A stretch of DNA of 51,130 bases from Pseudomonadota bacterium (GTDB lineage Bacteria; Pseudomonadota; Gammaproteobacteria; Burkholderiales; Rhodocyclaceae), in assembly GCA_021849505.1 (NCBI GenBank), contig JAJZSW010000010.1, positions 1 through 51,130 on the forward strand, written 5' to 3'. The translations under genes were made by a program, and so were the position numbers. Shown here one piece after another: positions 22,783 to 30,923 of the stretch (its first letter is position 1; the number at the start of each line of letters is the position of its first letter). The notes below the pieces were generated by a model that was given only the letters and a program-made list of their open reading frames with translations, searched no databases and was not told where the DNA came from.

Positions 22783-22926
22783 TGTCGCGACATGCCGCAG
22801 CGCGATAACTAGGCTTGCGAGCGAACTTTGCTTGTAACACATTGACTCAATGTAATTTATTTCGTGTCGCGTCATCAGGAACCATGTCGCGACTTAACTT
22901 TTGCAATGTCGCGACATTTCGCGACA
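22783..22926. repeat. Tandem TGTCGCGA end repeats, probable transposase-binding phage end
   Basis: Five related decamers: TGTCGCGACA (22783), TGTCGCGTCA (22865), TGTCGCGACT (22885), TGTCGCGACA (22907) and TTTCGCGACA (22917). Read inward from 22926 the minus strand starts TGTCGCGAAATGTCGCGACA, the TGTCG-type end with repeated sites used by Mu/Tn7-like transposases. The rest of 22779-23074 holds no gene that I can support. Confidence 0.68.
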
Positions 22927-22931
22927 CGCTA

Positions 22932-22944
22932 CCGCGTTACTGGC
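22932..22944. repeat. 13-bp direct repeat, right copy
   Basis: CCGCGTTACTGGC, identical to 14262-14274, begins 5 bp beyond the presumed phage end. Confidence 0.6.
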
Positions 22945-23074
22945 AATAATGCCCAATCCTGTTTCTCGCTTAACCATGAGGGTCTGCACGGTCGCTCAGG
23001 GGCGAGTGCGGCCGTTGCCGCGTATTTCAGGTCATGTGTCCTGACCGGGGTTTTGAGTCCGAATCTTTCAAACC

Positions 23075-23806
23075 TCAGAAACGAGGCCGGCTGCCCCGAA
23101 TCCCACTATCCGTCCGCGATTCGGCTTCATTCTGCTCTTCCCGCATTTCTTTCAGTCCTTGTGTCTCCCCCCAGCGGGCACCCGCCTTGCGCAGGAAATC
23201 AGCCACTTCGGTATGTTTGGCCTGCGTCGCCATGTCGAGAGCCGTACCTTCCACATTGTCGATCTGGTTCAACTCTGCCTTGGCGCCGACGAGCAGGCGC
23301 ACCATTTCCAGATGCCCGCGTTTAGCGGCCAGCATCAAGGCAGTCGAACCGTTGGGGGCCAGCGCATTGACATTCGCACCTGCCGCCAGAAGCAGCGCGG
23401 CGATTCTGGCGCGGTTCTCGAAGGCGGCGTAATGCAGGGCGTTCCAGCCCGGCTGGTTGGGGGCAACCTTGCGTTCGAGCAGCAGCTTGACGACTTCCTC
23501 ATGCCCCTGCAGGGTGGCGAGCATCAATGCCGTGTCGCCGTAGCGGTTGCGCTTGTGGACGTTCGCCCGGTTGTCGAGCAGGAAGCGCACGAGTTCGAGG
23601 TTCTTTTCGCGCGCGGCGATCGTCAGCAGGGTGTTGCCCTGCGGGTCGGTGGTATTCACGTCCATGCCCCGCCGCAGCAGGTCGATCACCTTGTTCGTAT
23701 CGCTCTGGTTAGCCGCGACGAGGATGTCGTCGTAGACGCCGGCGGCGGCAAATGGGCTGGCGCCCAGCAGCAAGGTGGCGGCAAGGGCGAGTAGCGTGTT
23801 TTTCAT
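23075..23806 (-). CDS. Exported ankyrin-repeat protein
   Basis: 243 residues. ATG 23804-23806 overlaps the tatD stop (ATGA). The signal peptide is MKNTLLALAATLLLGASPFA. About five ankyrin repeats follow from residue 27 to 210, with typical pieces DPQGNTLLTIAAREKNLELV, YGDTALMLATLQGHEEVV and NGSTALMLAAKRGHLEMV. The C-terminal tail is charged and disordered (KEMREEQNEAESRTD). It probably binds proteins in the periplasm; the partner is unknown. It is the last gene of the mltG operon. Confidence 0.85.
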   Translation of the reverse strand: MKNTLLALAATLLLGASPFAAAGVYDDILVAANQSDTNKVIDLLRRGMDVNTTDPQGNTLLTIAAREKNLELVRFLLDNRANVHKRNRYGDTALMLATLQGHEEVVKLLLERKVAPNQPGWNALHYAAFENRARIAALLLAAGANVNALAPNGSTALMLAAKRGHLEMVRLLVGAKAELNQIDNVEGTALDMATQAKHTEVADFLRKAGARWGETQGLKEMREEQNEAESRTDSGIRGSRPRF

Positions 23807-24594
23807 GGCTGGGCGTGGCTGAACAGGCGGAAGAAGTTGGCGGTGCTGGCTTCGGCAACGGCCTCCAGCGGCAGTTCCCGCAGGCGCGCGATTTCTTCCG
23901 CCACATGAAGCACATAGGCCGGCTGGTTGGTCTTGCCGCGATAGGGCACCGGGGCGAGATAGGGCGAATCGGTCTCGACCAGCAGGCGCTCGAGCGGCAC
24001 CCACTGGGCGATTGCCTTGAGTTCGACGGCGTTCTTGAAGGTGACGATGCCCGAGAAGGAGATATGGAAGCCAAGATCAAGCGCCTGCCGGGCGACCTCC
24101 TCACTCTCGGTGAAGCAGTGGAATACCCCGCCCACCTGCTCCGCCCCCTCCTCTTTCAGCACGCGTACCGTGTCGGCTGCCGCTGCTCGCGTGTGGATGA
24201 TCAGGGGCTTGCCGCATTGCTTCGCGGCACGGATGTGGGTGCGGAAGCGCTCGCGCTGCCATTCGAGGTCGCCAGTCAGGCGGTAATAATCGAGACCGGT
24301 TTCGCCAATTGCGATCACTTTGGAATCCTGCGCCAAATCGACCAGGGTTGCTACATCGGCTTCGCGGACGGGTTTGTCGTGGTCGGTTTCCGTATCCGGA
24401 TGCACGCCGACCGCGGCGAAAAGGTTGGGCGCGCTGCGGACGATGTCCAGCATGGCGGGAAAGCGCTCCAACGTCACGCCGGCGCATAGTGCCCAACCGA
24501 CACGGTTATCCCTCATGGAATTCAACAGCCTGGGAATATCCGCAGCCAGTTCCGGAAAATCGATGTGGCAGTGCGAGTCGACGAGCGGTGTCAT
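23803..24594 (-). CDS. tatD: TatD-family metal-dependent hydrolase
   Basis: 263 residues. Metal ligands are visible in DSHCHIDFPEL, IGETGLDYYR, PLIIHTRAA, GGVFHCFTES and LLVETDSPYLAP, the complete TatD/YcfH set. Family members are 3'-5' DNases acting in the cytoplasm. The order holB-tatD is common in betaproteobacteria. Start and stop overlap both neighbours by 4 nt, so it is translated within the operon. Confidence 0.9.
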   Translation of the reverse strand: MTPLVDSHCHIDFPELAADIPRLLNSMRDNRVGWALCAGVTLERFPAMLDIVRSAPNLFAAVGVHPDTETDHDKPVREADVATLVDLAQDSKVIAIGETGLDYYRLTGDLEWQRERFRTHIRAAKQCGKPLIIHTRAAAADTVRVLKEEGAEQVGGVFHCFTESEEVARQALDLGFHISFSGIVTFKNAVELKAIAQWVPLERLLVETDSPYLAPVPYRGKTNQPAYVLHVAEEIARLRELPLEAVAEASTANFFRLFSHAQP

Positions 24595-25610
24595 GTTTTC
24601 AATGGCTTGAATGCACGGACGCAGAGATCTTCAAGGAAGAGCTTCGTGTTGAGCGGGTGGCTGGACCAGGCGCGTAATTGTCCGACCTGTTGCTGGGCTT
24701 GCACGAGGGCTGGCAGGGAGATGCGCTTCGCCTGTTGCGTCATGGCCGCTTGCGGAAAATAGCGCGCGGGCGCGCCGATGGCCAGCCTGCCGAGATCGAA
24801 GAGCCACTTCTGGAGGGTCGTGACCAGTTCTTCCATCGGCAGCGCGCTGTCGGCCTTGACCAGCGCTTCCCAGCGCGCGGCCTGGGCGAGCGGATCCGCG
24901 GGCTTCAGCAGGTCGGCCACGAGCGCATCGAGTGCCTTGAGGCGCCCGCTTTTCGCCGCATCGGCGACTTCGAGCGGGGCGTGACCGAAAAAGGGCAGCC
25001 ATTTCGCGTGCTCGGCCAGTTTGCGCTCGGCCAGCCAACGCTTCGCCTGCCCCTCGGCCGGGCGCCCGAACATCACCCGCCGCGAGCGGCTCAGCAGGGT
25101 CGGAAGCAGACGGCGCCACCGATGGGAAATCATTATGAAATAGAATGATGCTGACGGTTCTTCAAGTATTTTGAGAAGTGCGTTGGCGGTGATCGCGTTC
25201 ATCGCCTCGGCCGGATCGATGATGCAGACGCGTGCCCCGCCCCGGTGTCCGCCGACATGGAAGAAATCCTCGACCTCGCGGATCTGCTGGATGCGGATCT
25301 GTTTGCTGGCCTTCTTCTTTCCTTCCTCGGCGACCGGGGTCTCCTCCTCGCTTTCCGCTGCCGCATCCGGTTGCAGCAATCGGAAGTCGGGGTGGTTGCC
25401 GTTGGCGAACATGAGGCAGGAGGGGCAGTTGCCGCAGGCGGGCTGGTGCGCTTTGAGCGGCGCTTCGCACAGCAGGCGCGCAGCCAGCGCATCGGCCAGT
25501 TCGCGCTTGCCGACCCCCGGCTGCCCCGCGAACAGCAGGGCGTGCGGAAGCTGGACATCCATGCCTGTCAGGCTGTTCCAGACTTCAGTATTTAGAAGAT
25601 TATCAGACAC
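24591..25610 (-). CDS. holB: DNA polymerase III delta' subunit
   Basis: 339 residues from GTG 25608-25610, which overlaps the tmk stop by 8 nt; a TTG at 25628 is the alternative. It is an AAA+ clamp-loader subunit: [19 protein letters not shown] (P-loop with Arg after GK), zinc-binding CGNCPSC preceded by an upstream Cys, [14 protein letters not shown] and [11 protein letters not shown]. The usual SRC motif reads SRSRR, so the sensor Cys is Ser. As part of the clamp loader it opens beta clamps onto DNA. A 25-residue Glu/Lys-rich insert follows the zinc site. Confidence 0.88.
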   Translation of the reverse strand: MSDNLLNTEVWNSLTGMDVQLPHALLFAGQPGVGKRELADALAARLLCEAPLKAHQPACGNCPSCLMFANGNHPDFRLLQPDAAAESEEETPVAEEGKKKASKQIRIQQIREVEDFFHVGGHRGGARVCIIDPAEAMNAITANALLKILEEPSASFYFIMISHRWRRLLPTLLSRSRRVMFGRPAEGQAKRWLAERKLAEHAKWLPFFGHAPLEVADAAKSGRLKALDALVADLLKPADPLAQAARWEALVKADSALPMEELVTTLQKWLFDLGRLAIGAPARYFPQAAMTQQAKRISLPALVQAQQQVGQLRAWSSHPLNTKLFLEDLCVRAFKPLKT

Positions 25611-26217
25611 TTGAAAACAACTCTTCAAGTTGTTTCTGGATATGTTCGACGTCCTGCCGCGAGTCGATGATCTTCACCCGGGCGGGCATGGCCGCTGCCC
25701 GGGCGAGGTAGGCGGCGCGCACGCGCTCGTGGAAATCGGCCTTTTCCTGCTCGAAACGATCGAGTTGGCGAGCGGCGCCCGCCATGCGTTGGGCGGCGAT
25801 GCCGATCGGCAGGTCGAACAGCAGGGTCAGATCGGGCTGGAAGCCTTCCTGCACCCAGTCTTCCAATCGGCTCAGCTTTTCGCTGCTCAGGCCGCGCCCG
25901 CCCCCCTGGTAGGCAAAGCTGGCATCGGTGAAGCGGTCGCAGACCACCCAGACGCCACGGTCGATCGCCGGCCTGATGACCTGCTCGAGGTGCTCGCGGC
26001 GGGCGGCGAACATCAGCAGGGCCTCGGTTTCGAGGTGCATCGGCTCGTGCAGCAGCAGCTCGCGCAGCTTTTCGCCGAGCGGGGTACCGCCGGGTTCCCG
26101 GGTCTGGACGACCGTCCGCCCCTGCGCTCGCAAGTGATTGACGAGCCACGACAAATGCGTGCTCTTGCCGGCGCCGTCGACGCCTTCGAGGGTGATGAAC
26201 CTGCCCCGCTCCATCAT
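25603..26217 (-). CDS. tmk: Thymidylate kinase
   Basis: 204 residues, the normal length. P-loop [20 protein letters not shown], the [17 protein letters not shown] substrate region and an RQLDRFEQE lid are all present. It phosphorylates dTMP to dTDP. ATG 26215-26217 overlaps the mltG stop (ATGA). Confidence 0.95.
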   Translation of the reverse strand: MMERGRFITLEGVDGAGKSTHLSWLVNHLRAQGRTVVQTREPGGTPLGEKLRELLLHEPMHLETEALLMFAARREHLEQVIRPAIDRGVWVVCDRFTDASFAYQGGGRGLSSEKLSRLEDWVQEGFQPDLTLLFDLPIGIAAQRMAGAARQLDRFEQEKADFHERVRAAYLARAAAMPARVKIIDSRQDVEHIQKQLEELFSSV

Positions 26218-27218
26218 TTCCTGCCTAACTGGTATTTCGCCACGGCGCGATTATGCTCCTCCAGCGACCGCGAAAAGGCGCTCGAGCCGTCGCCCCGGGC
26301 GACGAAGTAGTACAGGTCGGACTGCGGCGGATGCAGGACGGCCTCGATCGACGCCATCCCCGGCAGGGCGATCGGCGTCGGCGGCAGGCCCGGACGGGTG
26401 TAGCTGTTATAGGGTGTGTCGGTCAGCAGGTCGATTTTCCGCAGATTCCCGTCGAATTTTTCGCCGAGCCCGTAGATCACCGTCGGATCGGTCTGCAGCC
26501 GCATGCCGATGCGCAGGCGATTGACGAAGACCGAGGCCACCTTGCCGCGATCCGCCGCCGCGCCGGTCTCCTTTTCGACGATCGAGGCCATGATCAGCGC
26601 CTCATCGATATTCCGATAAGGCACTGAAGGATCTCGGTTTTCCCAGGCGGCGGCAAGCCGGCGCTGCATCGCCTCGTAGGACCGCCGGTAGACGCCCAAG
26701 TCGCTCGACTGCTTGGCGAACAGGTAGGTGTCGGGGAAGAAGCGGCCTTCGGGATGCGTCGCAGCGGCGCCGATGCGCTGCAGGATTTCGGCATCCGTCA
26801 GGCCGGCGGTGTCGTGGCGCAGGTCCGGATGGGCGTCGATGCGCGCCCGCATCTCGCGGAAGGTCTTGCCCTCGACGATGACGATCTCGGATTGCGTGAC
26901 ATCGCCGGCGGTGAGCTTGGCCAGCAGCTGCCATGCCGTCACGCCGGGGCCGACTTCGTAAGCGCCGGCCTTGATGGAGCGGTCGCGGCCGGTCAAGCGG
27001 CCGAGCAAGGCGAACTGCCAGGGCGGGATGCCGACGCCCGCCGCCGCCATCGCCTGCGCGGCGCCTTTCAGCCCGAGGCCGGGGCGGATGTCGAAATCGA
27101 CGACATTCTGGTCATTGACTTTGAGCGGGACGGCCGCAGATGCGAACCACAGCATCCAGCCCGCAAAACCGGCGACGAGAACAAGGGCAAGGAGCAGTAA
27201 TCGTTTGAGCAGACGCAT
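26214..27218 (-). CDS. mltG: Endolytic murein transglycosylase MltG
   Basis: 334 residues. An N-terminal membrane anchor ([19 protein letters not shown]) is followed by a LysM-like region and the YceG domain. The catalytic Glu is in [20 protein letters not shown], with [12 protein letters not shown] and [17 protein letters not shown] downstream. It cuts nascent glycan strands at the inner membrane. It heads the mltG-tmk-holB-tatD-ankyrin operon, an order typical of proteobacteria up to tatD. The start is 43 bp from the divergent ygfZ, so two promoters must share or overlap that gap. Confidence 0.93.
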   Translation of the reverse strand: MRLLKRLLLLALVLVAGFAGWMLWFASAAVPLKVNDQNVVDFDIRPGLGLKGAAQAMAAAGVGIPPWQFALLGRLTGRDRSIKAGAYEVGPGVTAWQLLAKLTAGDVTQSEIVIVEGKTFREMRARIDAHPDLRHDTAGLTDAEILQRIGAAATHPEGRFFPDTYLFAKQSSDLGVYRRSYEAMQRRLAAAWENRDPSVPYRNIDEALIMASIVEKETGAAADRGKVASVFVNRLRIGMRLQTDPTVIYGLGEKFDGNLRKIDLLTDTPYNSYTRPGLPPTPIALPGMASIEAVLHPPQSDLYYFVARGDGSSAFSRSLEEHNRAVAKYQLGRK

Positions 27219-27261
27219 ATCAGGCGGCTATGATAGCCGCTCCACCGAAACGGAAACCCGC

Positions 27262-28155
27262 ATGAGCCAGACCACTTTTTTCGTACCGCTCGCCGACCAC
27301 GGCCTGATTCGCGCCAGCGGCGAGGACGCCGCCCCCTTCCTGCACAACCTGCTGACCAACGACGTCACCCACCTGCCTGCCGACGGCGCGCGCCATGCCG
27401 GCCTGTGCACCCCCAAGGGCCGCATGCTCGCCAGCTTCCTGATCTGGCGCGAAGGACCGGACTACCTGCTGCTGCTCTCGGCGGACATCCTGCCGGGCAT
27501 CCTCAAGAAGCTCTCGATGTACGTGCTGCGCAGCAAGGTCAAGCTGGCCGACATTACCGCCGAGCGCGCCCTGCTGGGGACGGTCGGCTTGCCGGTCGGC
27601 CCGCATGAAGCGATGACGACGGCCCCCTACGAAGGGGGCACGGCCATTCGGCTCGACGCCAAGCGTTGCGTGCTGGCCGTGCCGATGGAGAAGGCGGCGA
27701 CCATTCAGGCAGGCCTGGGCGCAGCCGGACAGCTGGATGGATGGCATCTCGCCGAGATCGAGGCCGGCATGCCGCGCATCGTCGCCGCGACGCAGGAAGC
27801 CTTCACCCCGCAGATGGTCAATTACGAGCTGGCCGCCGTCGGCGGCGTGAGTTTCCACAAGGGCTGCTACCCTGGCCAGGAAATCGTCGCCCGCACCCAG
27901 TACCTCGGCAAGGTCAAGCGCCGCATGTACCGGGTGAAGATCGAGAGCGCCTTCCCCCCGGGCACCGACGTCTTCACGCCGGAAGCGGGCGACCAGCACT
28001 GCGGCGCGGTGGTGTTGACGGCTGCCTCGCCCGAGGGGGGCTTCGAGTCGCTGCTGGTGGTGCAATCCTCAGGCATGGAGGCGAACGCGGTCCATGTCGG
28101 CAAGCCCGACGGTCCTCTTGCGCAACCCCTGCCCTTGCCCTACGCCGTCGAATAG
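27262..28155 (+). CDS. ygfZ: Folate-binding protein YgfZ
   Basis: 297 residues from ATG 27262-27264. The family motif KGCYPGQEIVART is intact, after LTNDV and GRMLASFLIW in the N-terminal GcvT-like fold. YgfZ acts with tetrahydrofolate in assembly or repair of certain iron-sulfur enzymes. Its divergent position next to mltG is common in betaproteobacteria. Confidence 0.93.
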   Translation: MSQTTFFVPLADHGLIRASGEDAAPFLHNLLTNDVTHLPADGARHAGLCTPKGRMLASFLIWREGPDYLLLLSADILPGILKKLSMYVLRSKVKLADITAERALLGTVGLPVGPHEAMTTAPYEGGTAIRLDAKRCVLAVPMEKAATIQAGLGAAGQLDGWHLAEIEAGMPRIVAATQEAFTPQMVNYELAAVGGVSFHKGCYPGQEIVARTQYLGKVKRRMYRVKIESAFPPGTDVFTPEAGDQHCGAVVLTAASPEGGFESLLVVQSSGMEANAVHVGKPDGPLAQPLPLPYAVE

Positions 28156-28158
28156 ACC

Positions 28159-28917
28159 GTGTGTCTCGTTCTCGTCGCTTGGTGCAGTCACCCCGGGTAT
28201 CCGCTGGTGGTTGCGGCCAACCGCGACGAGTTCTACAAACGCCCCACGGCTCCCGCCGCGTTCTGGCCGGACCATCCGCAGGTGCTGGCCGGCCGCGATC
28301 TGGCAGCCGGCGGCACCTGGATGGGCATCACGCGGCAGGGCCGGTTCGCCGCGCTGACCAATTTCCGCGATCCGTCGCGCCAAGAGCCGCAGGCGCCTTC
28401 GCGCGGCCGGCTGGTCGCCGACTTCCTGACCCGCGATGAGTCCATCGACACTTACCTCGACGGCCTGGACGCCTCCGCCTGCAACGGCTTCAACCTGCTG
28501 CTGGGCGACGGGGAAAGGCTCGTCGCCTTCAGCAATGTCTCGAACGAACGTCACGAACTCAAGCCCGGCATCTACGGCTTGTCGAACGCCCTGCTCGACA
28601 CGCCCTGGCCGAAAGTCGGCGCTGGCAAGACGGCACTCGAAGCCGCGCTCAACGTCCTACCAGACGAACATCGGCTGTGGGCGCTGCTGCGCGACGACCG
28701 CACCCATCCCGATGACGCCCTGCCTGCCACCGGCGTGCCGCTGGAATGGGAACGACTGCTCTCGGCGGCTTTCGTCCTGGGCCCGGACTATGGCACGCGC
28801 AGTTCCACGATCCTGACGCTCAGTGCCGGCGCTGCCGTCACTTTCGACGAGCAGGGCTGGCTGGCGGGCGGGCAGCCAGGCGTGCGTCAACGCTTCCGCT
28901 TCATACTCAATAAGTAG
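28159..28917 (+). CDS. NRDE (TANGO2-like) family protein
   Basis: 252 residues from the GTG at 28159, 3 nt after ygfZ. The start MCLVLVAWCSHPGYPLVVAA is followed by NRDEFYKRP (residues 21-29), the family signature. Cys2 would be an N-terminal nucleophile. GGTWMGITRQGRFAALTNFR and the later GFNLLLGDG also fit. The biochemical role is unsettled in bacteria; eukaryotic TANGO2 is linked to haem and lipid handling. One copy of the dispersed 26-bp repeat is in frame (KVGAGKTA). Confidence 0.88.
   Translation: MCLVLVAWCSHPGYPLVVAANRDEFYKRPTAPAAFWPDHPQVLAGRDLAAGGTWMGITRQGRFAALTNFRDPSRQEPQAPSRGRLVADFLTRDESIDTYLDGLDASACNGFNLLLGDGERLVAFSNVSNERHELKPGIYGLSNALLDTPWPKVGAGKTALEAALNVLPDEHRLWALLRDDRTHPDDALPATGVPLEWERLLSAAFVLGPDYGTRSSTILTLSAGAAVTFDEQGWLAGGQPGVRQRFRFILNK
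28610..28635 (+). repeat. Dispersed 26-bp repeat, copy 6
   Basis: In frame in the NRDE gene, encoding KVGAGKTA. It begins CGAAAGTCGGCGCTGG and ends GACGGCA. Confidence 0.75.
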
Positions 28918-28954
28918 TAGCCAGCCACGGCAATTAGCTGGAGAATGCAGGTCC

Positions 28955-30919
28955 ATGAAACCCAGACTGTGCTGCATCGAGCCCTCCGGAGCGCTCCGTC
29001 TCGTGCTCATCGAGATCGCCCGCAAGGCGGGATGGGACATCGAGGCCTGCAAGAATCTCGTAGAAGCGGAAGAAGTCTTTGCGCTGCAGGACAAACAGCT
29101 CGATCTGGTCGTCACCACGGCCACCCTGGAGACCGGCGGCTACACGGATGTCATCAAGTCCCTGCGCAGCCGGCGTGATACCGCAACGATTCCCATCGTC
29201 TTGTTCACCGGCAGCAACGATGAAGAACAGATCGAAATGGCGATGGAGAATGGCATCACCGAGGTCTTTCCCAAAGGCAGCCTCGACAGCTTCGAAATCT
29301 ACCTGGACAGTTTTTTCGACGACGCCACGCTCGAGTTGAGCGGCAAGCGGGTACTGATGCTCGAAGACGAAAAGTCCGTCGGGGAGTACCTGCGCGCCGT
29401 GCTTGCCGAACAACAGCTTCAGGTCGATTTGTTCGATCGCGCCGCTGCTGCGCTCGACGCTGCATTCCTGACAGCCTACGACCTGGTGCTCACCGACCTG
29501 ATCCTCGACCAGAATCAGTCCGGCATCAACTTCATCCGCCTGTTGCGTCAATCCAAGGGAAAGTCGTCCGCCGCACCGGTGATCGCCATGTCCGGCCACG
29601 TGGATGACGCGCGCCGGATCGAAGCCCTGCGGGCCGGCGCTGATGCCTTCCTGGCGAAGCCGATCCTGGTCTCCGAACTGCGCTTTCACGCGCGGCGGCT
29701 CATCCAGCGCATCCCGGCAGCGGATTCCATCAATCCCTCCGCGGTCACGCTGGATGCATCGCTGGCCAAGACCCTGACCGAGCGGGAGCAGCTGATTTGC
29801 GGGCTTGCCGTGGCGGGCCATCACGACAAGCAGATTGCGCGGCAGCTGGGCATCAGTTACTGGAGCGTGCGGACCCATCTGGGGCGGATCTTCCAGAAGT
29901 GCGGCGTTGGCAACCGCATGGAACTGCAGGCGAAGCTGCGGGAATCCAGCAACATGTCCGGTACCCCCACGCCGCTCTCCCCTGCCATCGCCGCTGCCCA
30001 GGCAGCCGTGCAGGACTGGCTCGTGCTCGCTTCCCATGTGTTGCACGAAATCCGCCAGGGTCTCATGGTTACGGACAAGAAGGGCGTGATCCTGCTGGTC
30101 AATCCTGGCTTCACCGAGATTACCGGCTACAGCAGCGAAGATGTGATCGGAAAGACACCGCGTCTGTTGCGGTCGGGGGAGCAATCCGCTGCGTTCTACC
30201 GGGACATGCTCGCGACCCTCGAAGCCAAGGGCAGCTGGAGCGGCAAGCTCTGGAATCGCGGCAAGGCGGGCAACCTGTTCGTCGAGTGGCTGGACATCCG
30301 GCGGCTGCCGCCGGGGATGCCGATGGGGGCCCATTACGTCGCCGTGATCGGCGATGTCACGAAGCAGCACAACGAGATCGAGCATCTGCGGCACTCGGCG
30401 CTGCACGATCCGCTGACGGGCCTCGCCAACCGGGCTTTGCTCAAGGATCGCGCCGCGCAGGAAATCTACCGTGCGCATCGCAATGGCAAGCGCCTGGGCG
30501 TCGCCTTCATCGACCTCGATGGGTTCAAGCCCATCAACGACAGGCTGGGCCACGAAGTCGGCGACAAGGTGCTGAAACAGACTGCCCAGCGCCTCTCGGA
30601 AACCCTGAGGGCGCACGATACCCTGGCGCGCCAGGGGGGCGATGAGTTCATCGCGCTGCTGTCGGATATCGACGACCGGCAGGCGGTTGAATTCCTTGGC
30701 CGAAAACTGCTCGATGTGTTCGAGTTACCGATCCCGATCGGCACGGATGCCGTTTACCCCTTGAAGGCCAGCATCGGCATCAGCCTGTTCCCGGATGACG
30801 GTGATCACTTCGAGGAACTGGTGGTGCGCGCCGACATGGCAATGTACCGCGCCAAGCAGGCGGGAGGCGCGCGGGCCTGCTGCTACGATGCGGCGCTCGA
30901 CAGCCGCGAGGGACGCTGA
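28955..30919 (+). CDS. REC-REC-LuxR HTH-PAS-GGDEF regulator
   Basis: 654 residues from ATG 28955. Domain order: REC1 (1-115) lacks the phospho-acceptor, with Thr55 in place of Asp, but keeps Lys107. REC2 (132-250) is complete, with Glu137/Asp138, Asp181 and Lys235. A LuxR-type HTH (273-328) contains LTEREQLICGLAVAG and SYWSVRTHLGRIF. PAS (about 358-470) contains GVILLVNPGFTEITGYSSED. A diguanylate cyclase domain follows, with GGDEF intact (561-565) and the inhibitory RxxD site five residues before it (RAHD). It may bind DNA and make cyclic di-GMP under phosphorylation control. No histidine kinase lies beside it. Confidence 0.9.
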   Translation: MKPRLCCIEPSGALRLVLIEIARKAGWDIEACKNLVEAEEVFALQDKQLDLVVTTATLETGGYTDVIKSLRSRRDTATIPIVLFTGSNDEEQIEMAMENGITEVFPKGSLDSFEIYLDSFFDDATLELSGKRVLMLEDEKSVGEYLRAVLAEQQLQVDLFDRAAAALDAAFLTAYDLVLTDLILDQNQSGINFIRLLRQSKGKSSAAPVIAMSGHVDDARRIEALRAGADAFLAKPILVSELRFHARRLIQRIPAADSINPSAVTLDASLAKTLTEREQLICGLAVAGHHDKQIARQLGISYWSVRTHLGRIFQKCGVGNRMELQAKLRESSNMSGTPTPLSPAIAAAQAAVQDWLVLASHVLHEIRQGLMVTDKKGVILLVNPGFTEITGYSSEDVIGKTPRLLRSGEQSAAFYRDMLATLEAKGSWSGKLWNRGKAGNLFVEWLDIRRLPPGMPMGAHYVAVIGDVTKQHNEIEHLRHSALHDPLTGLANRALLKDRAAQEIYRAHRNGKRLGVAFIDLDGFKPINDRLGHEVGDKVLKQTAQRLSETLRAHDTLARQGGDEFIALLSDIDDRQAVEFLGRKLLDVFELPIPIGTDAVYPLKASIGISLFPDDGDHFEELVVRADMAMYRAKQAGGARACCYDAALDSREGR

Positions 30920-30923
30920 TCCG

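Larger units (their letters stand above)
14473..22926 (-). mobile_element. Truncated mosaic Mu/BcepMu-like prophage
   Basis: On the minus strand the order is repressor (divergent), Ner/gp16-like protein, MuA transposase, MuB, GemA, unknown, Mor, Mor-like, unknown, protease I, small ORF, tail protein I, gp27. The early region is complete and in Mu order. Late genes are few and out of Mu order: gp27 normally precedes protease I. Terminase large subunit, portal, capsid, tape measure and lysis genes are absent. The repressor-side end has tandem TGTCGCGA repeats ending at 22926. No matching end is seen near 14473, where gp27 is cut short. It is probably defective. Confidence 0.82.

Noticed and set aside
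22864-23325. 153-codon open frame on the plus strand spanning the phage end
   Set aside because: It starts inside the transposase-site repeats, runs antisense into the ankyrin gene and has no protein-like features.
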